From assembly GCA_023376005.1 (NCBI GenBank), contig CM042152.1:71621893-71685892 (forward strand): 64,000 nucleotides of DNA, read 5' to 3'. This document shows, piece after piece, positions 1 through 13,000 of this stretch. The DNA is from Doryteuthis pealeii (lineage: Eukaryota > Mollusca > Cephalopoda > Myopsida > Loliginidae). Under the pieces are notes generated by a model. It saw only the letters and a list, made by a program, of their open reading frames with translations. It did no database searches and had not been told where the DNA came from. The position numbers were made by a program, and so were the translations under genes. How positions within the stretch are numbered: the stretch's first letter is position 1; every line of letters begins with the position of its first letter.

Positions 1-1265
1 GGAAAATCCTAGTTTGTACACATTTGCAAAAACTATAATCACTATATAAAACTATAAAAAAATATGCATGAGTATACTAAAAATAGGTAAATGTTTTAGA
101 AGTTTTAAACGACAATAACTTGTAATTTATTTTTGAATAATCTCTGAATTAGATTATTTAAATATCTTTTTTAATTAATGTTTGCTTTATCATTTTCATA
201 ATTTATAAAAAAGATTGAAAAACTAAAGCATTTAAAAGAAATTACATCAGTAGTAACAAAGATACCAAATTATTTACATTTGTATTTTTATTGGTTATTC
301 TAATTCATGTAGCATCTGAATATTAAGATTAAAATATAAATATTAGCTTAGAAAATTCATTTTTTGTGTTCAAGTCTTTTGTTATAATTCTAATTCATTT
401 TAATTATAAAATGTTGATTTTCTTTAAACTAAGTAAATAAACTAAATAAATTAATCATTTATACATAGGCATAGGCAAGAAACTGTCAGTAACCGAGTAT
501 TGACTCCATGTCCACACTACCTTAACTCAAATATAAATGCTCTATTAATGATATTGAGCACTATCTGCTTGGAAATATAGCACCAATATTATCCACAAAA
601 AATATAAATGTATGTATGTATGTATGTATGTATGTATGTATGTATACATGTATGTATGTATCTAAATATATAAGACTAAGTTTGTGGTATGTACGTGTCA
701 ACGCATAAGTTTAAAACGGTTACTTTGATTCGAAATCTCTCATACATATTAATATCCTTCTAACTAAGAAACACGCCAAATTTGGTTATTGATTTTTACT
801 GATTATGGGATGTAATTAATTAATTAAGCCAAAATCACCCAATTTGCGAAACTGTCCATATACCAACTCCTGCTGATGATAAGATATTGTCCTCTGCCTG
901 ACTTTTTGTTAAAGCGATGATTAGCGGATATCAGCAGTGAATTAAATTTTAATGAATAAATTTTGCAGTCTTAAGCCGTTCAGCTCGGAATTTATTGCCT
1001 ATTTGTAGTCCAATCTTAAAAATATTCATATGGTTGAAAAGAAGAGAAAATGATATTGCTCAATATATAATTTGTATGAGTCTTTATCCATTGAATTATT
1101 TTTTATAGCAAGTTAGAAAAAAATTATTTTGCTTTGGACAGCAAAAGTATGTTTTAACGAAAAATCAAATCTTATTCATATCGCAATCTTTTTATTCATG
1201 TCTTTAAAATATTAATTTAGTTAGAAATAAAATGAAATAAGCTATCTTACAAATATTTATTTGGT
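1..1265. other. AT-rich non-coding DNA without a recognisable gene
   Basis: No exon of the neighbouring gene, no protein-family similarity and no RNA gene could be seen. The only structured element is a (TATG)n microsatellite at about 607-660. It may be upstream intron of the mucin-like gene, since the first exon seen (4038) is an internal-type linker. Confidence 0.6.
607..660. repeat. (TATG)n microsatellite
   Basis: About 12 near-perfect copies of TATG/ATGT with one interruption (atacatg) near 645. Confidence 0.9.
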
Positions 1266-1269
1266 AAGA

Positions 1270-1376
1270 AAGAGCGAAGTAAATAACAATAATAAGAGAA
1301 ATAAATAATAAGCGAAGTAAATAACAATAAAGCGAAATAAATAATAAGCAAAGTAAATAACAATAAATAAGCGAAA
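1270..1376. repeat. Short tandem repeat, about 22-bp AT-rich unit
   Basis: The phrase agcgaagtaaataacaataa recurs with small changes four to five times (1274, 1311, 1330, 1348, 1370). The unit length varies from about 18 to 37 bp. It is non-coding. Confidence 0.75.
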
Positions 1377-1739
1377 AAGTTTGAGAAAAAAAGCCTTTTA
1401 CAAAAATAGGTAGTTAAATTATGTAACTACTTATTTCGTAACTAAGTAAACATAGTTGTATTGTAATAAATAAAAAAAAAAACATTTATAATAAAAATAC
1501 GATGTAGTTAACATTTTGTATATAAACAAAACAGTATTTGAAATGTTAAATTAAGCTTACCTTAAACATGAAATAAAAATGATTCTAGTGTACGTAACTT
1601 GAATGAGAAAAATTGGTATTTAATTTATCAATTTTAATGATAAATAAATAGGCAGATTTAAAAAAAAATTAAGTCACCACTTTTTTTTTACTAAAAACCG
1701 TCAAAAATGGTCTTTCAAACTCGGCTGAGCTAGAAATTA

Positions 1740-1882
1740 GGGTGACCCAGAAAAAACAGAACCCACAAAATTTATAATAAAAATGTTAATTTTAACTAGA
1801 GGGGTTTAGGTTAGGGTTGGGGTTTAGGGTTAGTTTAATGGGAAAATAAATAAATAATTTGGGTTCTGTTTTTTCTGGGTCA
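1740..1882. mobile_element. Foldback/MITE-like element, copy 1, with telomere-like core
   Basis: The element starts with gggtgacccagaaaaaacag and ends with its reverse complement (ctgttttttctgggtca), giving terminal inverted repeats of about 22 bp. The core at 1801-1834 is a degenerate run of TTAGGG/TTTAGGG-type words. Total length is about 143 bp. There is no coding capacity. A second copy follows after about 10 bp. Confidence 0.7.
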
Positions 1883-1892
1883 ACTATATACA

Positions 1893-2052
1893 GGGTGACC
1901 CAGAAAAAACAACCCACAAATTTTGTAATAAAACTTAATTTTAACTAGGAGGGTTTAGGGGTTAGGGTTAAGGTTGGAGTATAGAGTTAGTTTAATGGGA
2001 AAATAAATAATTTGGGTTCAGTTTTTTTTTTTTTTTTTTTTTTGGTCACCCT
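1893..2052. mobile_element. Foldback/MITE-like element, copy 2
   Basis: A second, diverged copy of the element at 1740-1882, with the same inverted ends and the same TTAGGG-like core (about 1936-1980). The right inverted repeat carries an expanded poly-T run (2022-2043) where copy 1 has six T. The two copies lie in the same orientation. Confidence 0.68.
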
Positions 2053-2519
2053 AATTTTCGGACTGTTTTTCAAGTTCAGCCCTTATCTCGAGATTTCTTT
2101 TAATCATTTATTAACATTTTTTTAAAAACTTTAGAAATCACTTTAATTCATTCATATTAGTGTTGTCTCGAATATAATATTTATTTCGACCGTTTATTCA
2201 TTAGACAATTCTCAGAGATTTAAAAAAAATTTTGATAAATAATTATCTCTTATTAGTTACCACCAATTTTCCCTGTGAAATTTACCCCACCCCTATATTT
2301 AACACAATGAAACTTGCAAAAAAATTAATATTATCTGAAAAAAAATTTTCTCAGTTCGAAAGAAGAAACATTAAACAAACCACTGATGATTTTTTAAAAA
2401 TTTTCAGCTAACTGAAATAATGAAAATTATGATTTAAAAACAATGTTTTCATTTTTGCACCGTTAAATCAACTGAAGTTTTACGTAGCCAAAAACAACTT
2501 ACAACAAGAGGATTTTAAA

Positions 2520-2725
2520 AATATACCATGAGAAATCAATTAATGGACCGATTTTCACGAAAATATATTAGGGGAAATATTTTTATGAGGTCTACCCCCA
2601 TCCACTATTTTATTTTATGAGATATTAAAAAAAATTGGGTATACCTATCTCTTATTTTCTCGCCACCCACTCTTTGGTGTTCCTATTTTTTCTTTTGTCC
2701 GGTCATGGACCGGGTATTTTAGCTA

Positions 2726-2726
<1 letters not shown>
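2520..2726 (+). mobile_element. Helitron 3' end
   Basis: The terminal structure is diagnostic. A perfect 6-bp hairpin (CCGGTC-ATG-GACCGG, 2699-2713) is followed nine bases later by CTAG (2723-2726) and then a T, matching the Helitron rule of a 3' hairpin plus CTRR with insertion between A and T. A related end lies at 55172. The 5' end (TC) was not found, so the start given here is only the region that looks related (ggaccgattttcacgaaaa onward). No Rep/helicase coding is visible. Confidence 0.6.

Positions 2727-2778
<52 letters not shown>
2727..2778. repeat. (TA)n microsatellite
   Basis: About 25 uninterrupted TA units directly abutting the Helitron 3' end. Confidence 0.95.
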
Positions 2779-2780
<2 letters not shown>

Positions 2781-3000
2781 GAGTGAGGTGGAGAGGAGAG
2801 TAGCCTCAACAGTAAAAAGATCTAGAAAGAGGGAAAAAAACAGCAGCCCCAGAAAGCATCACCACAGTTTGTGTGCAGTCAGTGCACCAAAGACTGTCAC
2901 TCAGGGATAGGCCTGCACAGCCACTTGCACAGATGCAGATAATTTATTTATTTATTTTTTGGGACACTACGCCATCATCCTTAGTGGATAGAAAGGTGCC
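2779..3000 (+). mobile_element. Non-LTR retrotransposon (LINE) 3' tail, fragment
   Basis: The frame 2841-2942 ends in FVCSQCTKDCHSGIGLHSH, then LHRCR and stop. This C2H2-like motif (C-x2-C, H-x5-H) is commonly found at the extreme C-terminus of LINE-type reverse transcriptase polyproteins in invertebrates. The following bases to about 3000 look like a 3' UTR (gggacactacgccatcatcc) and run into microsatellites. Everything upstream of the motif is missing. The family assignment is from memory of this motif. Confidence 0.5.
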
Positions 3001-3011
3001 AACATATAAAT

Positions 3012-3072
3012 AGATATATATATATACACACACACACACACATGCACACACACACACACACACACATATATA
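3012..3072. repeat. Compound (TA)n(CA)n microsatellite
   Basis: TA units at 3012-3026 are followed by CA units at 3025-3066 with one catg interruption, then TA again. Confidence 0.9.
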
Positions 3073-4037
3073 TGTATTTATATATGAGAAAGAAAGAGTG
3101 AGTACAAGTTAGTTATTTGAATAAAAAAATTAGTATATACATAAATAACTTATGGTATATAGGCATGAAAATGTTACTAGTGGGCTGAGAAAACCAAGTA
3201 AAGGTATATATGTATAGTAGTATATTGTGTCAAAGTTTTGATCAAGGTTTTATATTTTAAAATGGTCTTATTTGTTACGATTCTAGTTGCCATTTTTGGC
3301 GCTTAGTTCCACTATTGTATTGAATGCAGTGTTACAGTGGATATTACATGTGGCATAAAGTTTGATTTATTCCTTGAAATAGAAAGATGTAATATCAGTT
3401 TTAATCCTTGTCTGTTGATCTTTTGATCCTTGAAGTAAAAATATATAGTATCAGTTTTACTTCTTGTTTGTTGATCCTTTGATTCTTCTGTGAGGTAGTC
3501 CAAAAGGCAAGTAATTTTAGGACAATTTATCAACGATGTTAAATACATGTTTGGTATTTTTTAATTGGTCAATCCTGTTCCCCCTGCTTGGAATAGTCTA
3601 TAAATATAAGTGGTGGTTGTTCGTAGAGCTTATACCTTAAGAGCCTAATCCAACATTGTTAATTATCTCTTTCACCAAAAGCCTTTGTTTCATGCTTAGC
3701 TCATACACTTATCAAACCTTATTATTCATCATTAAAAACTATTTATTTGTTATATTTGTTATAAACTTTGCTAACTCACATTGTTTAGATTCATCTTAAT
3801 TAGGTCATATTTCTGCAGTTAACATTAATGTTATGATAGGACTCTTGAACCTTTTTCATTGATGAATTCATCTTATTAGTTCATCTCATAAAAAAGATTG
3901 AAAAAAATAATCACCAGCATTAGGGAAAGAAATTAATTAAGTTTCAGATTTGAAATTTTTCAAATTTGTAAGATAAATTTTGTTATTATATGTACACAAT
4001 TTATTCATATGACAATAAAGAAATATTTTAATTTCAG

Positions 4038-4076
4038 GTATTGTGACTCCACCTCGTATGACTCTTACAACAGCAG
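4038..4076 (+). CDS. Linker exon 0 of mucin-like gene
   Basis: A 39-bp exon between an acceptor (atttcag, ending 4037) and donor gtaag (4077). It codes IVTPPRMTLTTAG in phase 1-1, the same phase and Thr/Pro-rich style as the other linker exons. The last base G plus TA of exon A1 makes a Val codon. Its presence implies another domain unit upstream of the window. A noisy mirror lies at about 35175-35216. Confidence 0.75.
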
Positions 4077-7000
4077 GTAAGAATTTGTATCTTTGACATA
4101 TTAAAGATCTTGTAAAACATAATTGCTTATATTAACAGACTTGATTTATTTTTATGATGTAAAAACTGAACATTTGTAAGAAAAAATATCTGAAAGTGAG
4201 TGATATTGTGATTTAAACAGTATTAGAGTATATCTATTTAAAAAGATATTAAAATAGATACCCTATAGTTAAGATTATGTTGTTAATAAACAATAATAGA
4301 TTGCATTTTAAAGCCTTTTCTTTCTGAATATATGCTAGAATAAGTTTAGTCTATTTTTTTTTTCAAGGAATCTTTATATATATTGTTTGTGGAGATAATT
4401 CTTAACTTTCTGCAAACAAATGTTCTTATATTTCATCTATTTAGCATTCTCTAATATATTATTAAAATTACCAGGTCATCTCATAAGTGATTTAAAAAAT
4501 ATGATAGTGATATATTGAATGATATTTTCACTATTCTAAAATGATTATGATACATGTAATTATATGTTAATATAGTTTTAAGTTACATTGTCACAGTATG
4601 ACTCAACTAATCTAGTTACTCCTAAAAATGACCCCCCTAAAGATGATCATGTCTCTGAAGCACACTAAAAATGATGTATATATATGTGCTTCTATAGTTT
4701 TAAATGAATATGTTATATTTTCATGATATCATTCCACTAATATACCAACTTGAGCCCACAAAAGTGGATGTATCAACAGAGCACATAAGATGTGTAAAAG
4801 GAATAAAGCTGCAGAAGCAACCCAAAATAATCATGGTGTTTATTGGACTCTTTAAATGAAAGAAATGGCTAAAGATGGTTTGAAAGATTTAGAAAAGCTT
4901 AAGAGATGTGCCACAAATATTTTGTCCTGTTGAGATAATACAATCTATATTAATGAATAAATTCTAATTTAATGTGAATTTTCATATTGTTTTCTGAACC
5001 TTACTTTGGATATTTCTTTTGGGATTAATCATATTTTTGGTATGAAGTAATCCATGAAAATGAGATATGGCTTACTACTACTCCATTATAGATATATAGT
5101 TCTATTAAAACAAACACTGCTGTTCACATAAACACTTGTGAGAAATGTAGATAGATATAGATTCTAAAAATAAATGTCATAATAATGAACATTTTAATAA
5201 ATATTATGTTAATTTGTGAATATTTTGTTGCAGAAGTTTATATAACTTTGCATAGACTGTACATATGTTTTGTGTATCATTCTTAGTTAATTTACTTACA
5301 AACACTGGCTCACAAATTTTTCACTTAGAGATGCATGTCTTCACCTGATGTTTTTTTTATACTTAGTGTACTGATAATAAAGATGCTTCACATTGTTTTT
5401 GTCATCTGATAACTGTCTAGTTCTTAACAATTCATAAGTAGCTTAGTTTCTTCTTGTAAAATTCTATAGAGAGACTCTTTATTAAGCTGAGTATTGAAAT
5501 TATTTATAATAATGTGAACTCTGTAATTTTCTCAAATAAACTTAAGAATTAACTTTATTATTATTTAAATTTTACACATGAGCACTATTTGTAAAGTGTG
5601 ATTATACTGCTTCCAGAGACAGTCAATATAAATAATAAAATTGTAACTTTTTATTTTCTCAACAGTACCATGTATTTATGAAGAACTACTCACATTTGAA
5701 CATATCCTGGATGGATATATGAATATTAATTCATCAAGTAATGTTAAACACATTGAAAATATAATTCCTGATGGTGGGACTTTTTATTTTGATGTTCATG
5801 ATAATGCTCCATCATTAATCATTAATTTCCCTCAGCCTAAAAATCTATTAAGGCTAGCACTTGTTGATCCCCACAATGTGAAGAATTATGATGTAAAAGT
5901 ATATTTTGAAAATGGCGGAACTCAGGAATTTAAGGTGAGTTAGTAAATTTTTTATTAAGAAAGTATTTTTAATTTAAAATTACATTCTAAAAATTTCCAT
6001 GCTATAGTTTTTTTGAAGAGAACCTGGTTATATAATGAAATGAAATTTTAATGGAAATTACTAATATAAAATATGAGTAAATTTTCCCAATTATTAATTT
6101 ATCTATAATTTGTGAATATCTAACTACTATAATATCATGAAAGTAAATAATTTCTTTGATATATGAAAAATTGTCTATGCATATATCATATTCTTTGATA
6201 AAATGAGAATTTTTTTCTGAAGATGTTAGAATTAAGAAGATTTTTAAGAAGAAACTTATAGGCATAGAAATTTTTATTCACTATTTGAAAAGATTATAAT
6301 ATTTCTTACATTATTTCAATTAAACATTATCTCTTGTAACAGATAAAAGATGTGTTAATTTATATATACTTGGTGGAATTTACCATTCTTGCTAACTATA
6401 ACATTTTTAATTGTACTTTTTTATTATGCATGTATAATGAATACTTTTACTTTTTGTAAGTATTATATTGCTTATTTACTTATGTTGAATTAACTTGCAT
6501 TATTGTATCATGAATATTTTATTTATAGAGTCTTCAACCTAATCATGTTGTAAATTTGCCACAAATCTCAGCGATACAGAGAATAGAAATTCATTTTAGG
6601 AAGTTACTTTCCTCTGATTGTATTGATACAGATCTTAGCATCAAACACTGTCAAGTAACATGTAAGTATATTAAAGTAACTACAATTTTAAATAATGCTA
6701 GTATATTATTTTCATAGACACTCATATCAGATACTGAGATTCAAAGTAATTTAAATATTCAAAACAATGAGATATATTAGTCGTAGTTGAACCCATAATT
6801 GTATTGTGATGTTATAATAAAATCTTAATGTGTTTTATTCTTTAGGCTATTATAATTGTTGGATAGCACTTGTGTTTTTCACTTAAAATGACTAGAAGTG
6901 TATTATTTAGGAAAGATCTTAATTAAGTCAGTTATGCCTAGCTTATTGTTTTTTTCTTAATAACCCAAAATAAAGAAAATTCAACTATCTTCCTTTTCTT

Positions 7001-10000
7001 AAAGCCTCAATGCTTCTTAGAAATTTTTTTATTATTATCTGAGTTCACAAAGCCTTTTGTAAGGCTTTGTGAACTCAGATAATAAAAAAAAATTTTTTAG
7101 GTAAATAATATTTTATTTTCAACTCTTGAGAAATATCAAAACCTGACTAGATTTCATTTATTGAAAAAGTGTGAGGAATATAATGCTTAATATATCCTAC
7201 AATTGAAAAGTTGTTTTCTAAAGAAGAAGAAGAATCAAATTTTCTTTTTCAATGGTGCTCTCATCCACAGCAAAAGCCACAAAAATGTAGCTTGAGAACA
7301 AGTCCATATTTTGTAATTTTTCCTCAACAATGCAGATATATTATACAAATTATTATAGAAATGTTATGTAAAATCAGTTTCATTATATGTTAGAACTTAA
7401 AATACAATCTTTCACTAATCTTGACAAAGATTGATAAACCCTAGATTAGAAAACAGTGGTATATGAAATTTATTATGAAAATAACTCTTTTCATTTTCAT
7501 ACATATTGATAAAGATACTGAAAAATTTACAGAATCTAAAATTAATTTGAACAAAATAAAGAATTTATTAAAACTGATTAAATGGTGTTTCTGAGAATTT
7601 TATGATGAATTTACAGCAAATCTGAATTTTTATTACTAGTTTTAGTAAATTTATTTCTCAACAATTGAAAGTAGCAATAATAGGTTGAATGAAAAGAGAA
7701 ACAATTATATAGTTAATGTGATGTTTGAAATTTTTATACAAAATATTAAATTCAATTACTTATGCACATTTTTACTTTTTCTTCTTTACAGCTACAACCA
7801 CATTTCCGAAAACAACAGGTAAACCTCAATTTAATAATAATTCCTGAAATAATGCCAGTAGTACTTCTATATATACCTAAGATCATTTTCATTATTATTT
7901 GTATGAGGAGTGCTCAAAAGTTCTTGTTCAATCCAAGAAGTGAATAACCTAGAGCCATGAAGTATATATGCAATTCCACATATTCATCGTGAAGTTCAAC
8001 ACACTTGGCACATTATTTCTCAAGTTTCTTTAACCCTTTCAAAAAAATTTAAAAACAAGAAAGGTCATTCATTTTTTGGTTGGACCAAGAACTTTTCAGT
8101 TCCCATTTGTTCTTAATTTTAATAATAAGAATTTTATGGTAGACATAAATTATAATACAGTATATAACTAAAATTATTTTCTTAAATGATTTTAGTTATT
8201 AGCAAAGTCATTATTTTTATTTGCATTCTAAAACATTTCTATATTGAGAAATTTTCTTGTATAGAATGTTTATCTAAAAAATGAAATGCAATTATGTTTT
8301 CTTTATGTAACCTATTCTTTTCTTTTTGTTTTTCTTGCTCTTTAACTTCAGATAATTTTGAAGTCAATCATATTTCTAAGGATCCTAATAGTAAATCAAA
8401 GCTATTTAAAAAAAAAAATAGTTTACATTTGATTCTTGACAGAGTTTTATTTATTGAAAAAAAAAAAAAATTTTTTTCGAAGTTTATTCATTTGATAATA
8501 ACAGTTTTTAAATACAAAGTGCTCCAGGTAATTAAGAACACATTATAATATAAAAAACCCAAATATATTCAATAGAAAACAAAAGTATATTTAAAAAAAG
8601 ATTTGTACACATGTTCAACTTAGAAAAATAGGAAAAGGTTATTCAATAGTCTTGTGGAAGATCTTGATGCTGCCTTGGAGGCAACTGTATGTTCCAATCA
8701 GGTGTTTTTCACTCATGTTTGGCTATCACATCCACAATAGTAACCTTCAGTGAATACTTGGTATTGTAGGACCAGTAGTTAATCTCCCTCTCGATGATAA
8801 CCTAGCTGTAATAATCCAGTGCATTCAAATCAGAAGAGCTTATACATATTTACCAACCTCTCCACCTTAATCCAGGGTCTGACTACCATGTCCAGCATCC
8901 TGATGTAGGTAGGACATTAACCCTGAAGTCCTGCAGGAAGAAGTGGGGTGTCATGACATGGCCCTTATTGCTCATGAACCGCCGCATTGTTATAGATAAT
9001 GTGAACTTAATGTATGTCACTATGGGTAGTGTGTTCCTGACTTTTAATACAAAGTACCTGGTAACATTTAAGAAGCTGGCTATCTTTGAGTTGCTGTGGT
9101 TGGCAGCTACTGGCACAAGCAAGGCATGCCTTTTCATTTTCTATATCAAGCTGTCATCTGAAATACACCAATATACCTGAAAGAGAAATGAAAATGTTAA
9201 AATTTGGCATATGATGTATAACATTACATTAGGTCATCTAAGTTTAGTGTAATGGTTATAATCATAGGAAATGGAATTAGTGACCAAAGTTCAAATCCTG
9301 GATGAGACTGTTTGTGAAGGGCATGGATCCAACTAAGGGTGAATAGTAGAGCAGGGTGGGTTCTTTAGCCTTGGTAAATCAACCAGTATGAAAAGGAAGG
9401 AAAATTCTGAATTCAAATCAGCTTTACTCTGCTTAAAAATTGACTGTATTGCATCCTGCTTGTGACAGAGGGGTTGGGTAAATATGTACATTAGGTCATC
9501 TTCTATTTATGGCCCACTAAAGGTGTGTTCTCAAATATCTGGCATACCCTGTAATGCATGGTTATTTTTTGTGAGCATTTAGAGTAAATCATAAATAAAA
9601 ATATGCTTGTTCCTTAATCTTCTGACCATTATTATCTTGCAACACCTCTGTTTAAAAATGAGACCATTCAAATCATCTAAGATGAAATTCAAAAATGTAA
9701 ATCTTGTTTATATGGTGTTGCTTATCTGCCGAATTCGTATTTCTAATGAATGTTGTCACCTTAGCTAAATAATGGGCGATTCCATTTTTATTATAAAGAA
9801 AGATGGACATGCTACACAGAAAAAATATAATAAGAAAGAAAGAGAGTAAGGGAAAGATAGAGAGAGGGGAGCAATGATGCTAAACTGTTTCAATCGAACA
9901 TAATGAAAAGAAGGAAAGAGTGTTAAATCAAGATTAGTATACGTATTACATATTAAACAATTTTGCAATAGCTCTTAAGTAAACATGTCAAACATTGTAA

Positions 10001-13000
10001 TAATTAAATTATCATACTGTGGTATATCCACAGGTCCTGCTAATAATAGGCTATTCAATTTGGCTTTTTTTATTTTTCAACAGAACCATGTAATCAAAAT
10101 GAAATAATCACATCTTTGGAAATTAATCAAGGCACTGTGAATATTACTACATCAAGCAACACTGAACATGTTATCCAACTGGTTGTTGGTGGAGAACTTT
10201 TTGTTTTAGAAGCAAATGATCTTAGTCCATCAATAACAATTGATATTCAACCTAGCAATCTTTTTAGTTTGGAAATTCTTAATGGCTGCAATATAAAGGA
10301 TTATGATATGCGGATAACTTTTGAAGATAGTTCAGTTCAGTTGATATTGGTGAGTTAAATTTGTTTTGAAATAATTTTTATATCCTATTTCATCTTTACA
10401 ATACAATATTATATTTTCTAAAAAATATTTGCCTGTAATGTCAATTTAATCATCTTATTTTTAGTTTAAATTTTATATTTTTATATGAATTTACAAATAA
10501 TTTTCAATAATTGACCCTATAGAAGTTTAATAATATATTTTATTGAAAATTTGATATATCCTTCTGTCTTTGTCAATAATAAGAGGGCGGATCAATGGAT
10601 CAGGTCTCCAATAATACTTTAATCAGAAGAGAAATGCAGACAGTTTTTAATTTAAATTTTTTTATGTTTATTTAAATAAAAGGATGTTGTTCAGAAATAG
10701 TATCCCACAATTTGTAAAATTTGTTTTTGTCAGATACAATATAAGTGCAAAAAATCATCAGTTGGTTTGTTTAAAAAATGTTTGAAGCAAAACTTACTGG
10801 TGACGAGTTAAAATGTGAACATTTGAGAAACTTGAGAAGCTAGGGTGCTTATTGGAGACCTGATCAATAAGCCTGTAGCCTGACACAGCTGAATTTTTAT
10901 CTGAACTTATCACTGTATAGTGTGTTGATCTATGTGATTAGGAGATAAGTGGTGAGTAAAATTCATTGAAAATAATGGAGATTATGTTGAAAAATAAATA
11001 TTTGTTCTGTAAAACAAATGTTTTTTCATCATTAGACTTATTGATGTACCTTTATAATGAAAATTCAATGAGGGAGATATATGAACTTATGCAAAGGGTA
11101 TGAGGAAATTATATAATCTCATTAACAGCATTCAGAAAGCAATATTTATATAATATATCATTAGCATGAATGATAAAATTAAAATCATGAGAATAATAGA
11201 ATGTGATATTTAATAGATATATTAGGTCACATTGCTTCACAGAGGAAATAAAAAATCTTGTGAAAGTATGTATGAATAAAGTTATAGTATAAATCTATCT
11301 TTTGCTCAAATTACAATTAGAACAACCTTCCCAAAATAAATTACATTTTTTAAAGAGTAATAGAGATATATAAGAAATATTTTGTTAATTTTATTAAATT
11401 AATATCCACTAATACATTTTCAAAATTTTAACTTTAAAGTTTTCATTTGGTAAAAGATTGGTTAAATTCATAAAGATTTTTTTAATGGCAAAACAATGTT
11501 TATAATTAAACTAATAAGCATTTAAGTACATTTTTATCATTGATTGAATTTTTGGTCCTTTATTTTCTTCATCCAAAGAAAGTTTTGTGTTAATTAATCA
11601 CATATTTGTATTATTTTCTTGTCTTGCAGAATAATTTACCTGATATTATCATATATTTGCCACGAACTAAAAATATAATCAGAATTGAAATTTTCTTACA
11701 AAAGATAGTTTCCAATGATTGTATCAAATTGGAGCTCTCTATTATTAAATGTCAAACACGTAAGTTTTTCTTTAACTTTATGTATCTTTTAGAGGGCAAA
11801 AACATGAAGCAAGCATTTTTTCAATATGCAATCACTCTTTTGTTCAGAGGGAAAATATATAACAATAATATACAATAAATGTGCCAAGTTTGTGTGCAAG
11901 CATATTTGGAATAATTTGGGAAAATATCTAAAATAAACAAATTCATTAACATCATTTTCACTGTTCTTCAGCAATATCTGACTGCTTTAAACTTAGTCAG
12001 ATATTGATTCGTCTCTTCTAAAGAATAGACAAATTCATTAAAATCATTATTTTGACTGTTCTTCATCAGTCATAACTGATTGCTTTAATGTTGGTCAGAT
12101 TTTGATTTACTTATGCATAATAGTTAGTTTCTTGTTAGAATTACTTATAAAAAAAGAAGAAGAGTGTGCATATGCATTTGTGTTTGTTTGTTTGTTTGTT
12201 TGTGTGTGTGTATGTGTGCTTGTATTTCAGAAAAAATTAAAGTGAATCACTAAACCAAACCAAACTGGCCTGGTTAGTTGACATACACTTTGCCTTAATC
12301 TTTTAATTTTTTCTGCTTTCTCATTGAGTTAAATAGTTAAAGGTTTAGGCTATTTAGCTAAAAAAGCTGGGATTAGTCTGAAAACAACATCTTTAAACTA
12401 TCAAATTTGTAGTTAATAAATGTTAATTAAAAAGACAGAATTAATTATGGTGTTTATTTATTTATATATCTAAATGCTTCATTGATAAATTGATTAAAAG
12501 ATAGAATAAATAAAAAATCTGTCTGTGAAAAAAGATATATCAACAAACGATACTTTCCTAAAATTTACTTCAAACTTACAGTACAACTTAAATAAAAGTG
12601 CCGGAAGGCAGATATTTTTGCAAGTATACATAAAAGAATACAGTCTTGAGTTTATAAGTAAGTATATTTGTTGTATAAGCTTAAATTTGAGTGTTAACAT
12701 CAATTTTTCAATATAATAAAAAGATTGTATATACTAAATGTAATTGATATTAATGTAAACAATGTTAATTTTAAGTAGTAAATCATCATTCCTTTATTAT
12801 TTTAATACAGTTTCTACAACAGTACAAACCACAATACCAACAACAATTCCAACCACAGTACCAACAACAATTCCAACCACTATACCAACCACAATTCTAA
12901 CCAGCTTTCATACACAGAACAAACCACAATGCCAACAACAATTCCAACCACAGTCAACAACAATTCCAACCACCATTCCTACAACAGTACCAACCACTAT

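Noticed and set aside
1800..1980. True telomere or subtelomere
   Set aside because: TTAGGG-like words are few, degenerate and confined inside two inverted-repeat elements.
2635..2910. 91-residue open frame with an Ile-Tyr run
   Set aside because: It is translation of a (TA)n microsatellite joining a Helitron end to a LINE tail in a different frame.
7034..7083. microRNA precursor or transcription terminator
   Set aside because: The loop is only 4 nt with a fully perfect stem, not typical of an animal pre-miRNA, and rho-independent terminators do not apply in an animal genome.
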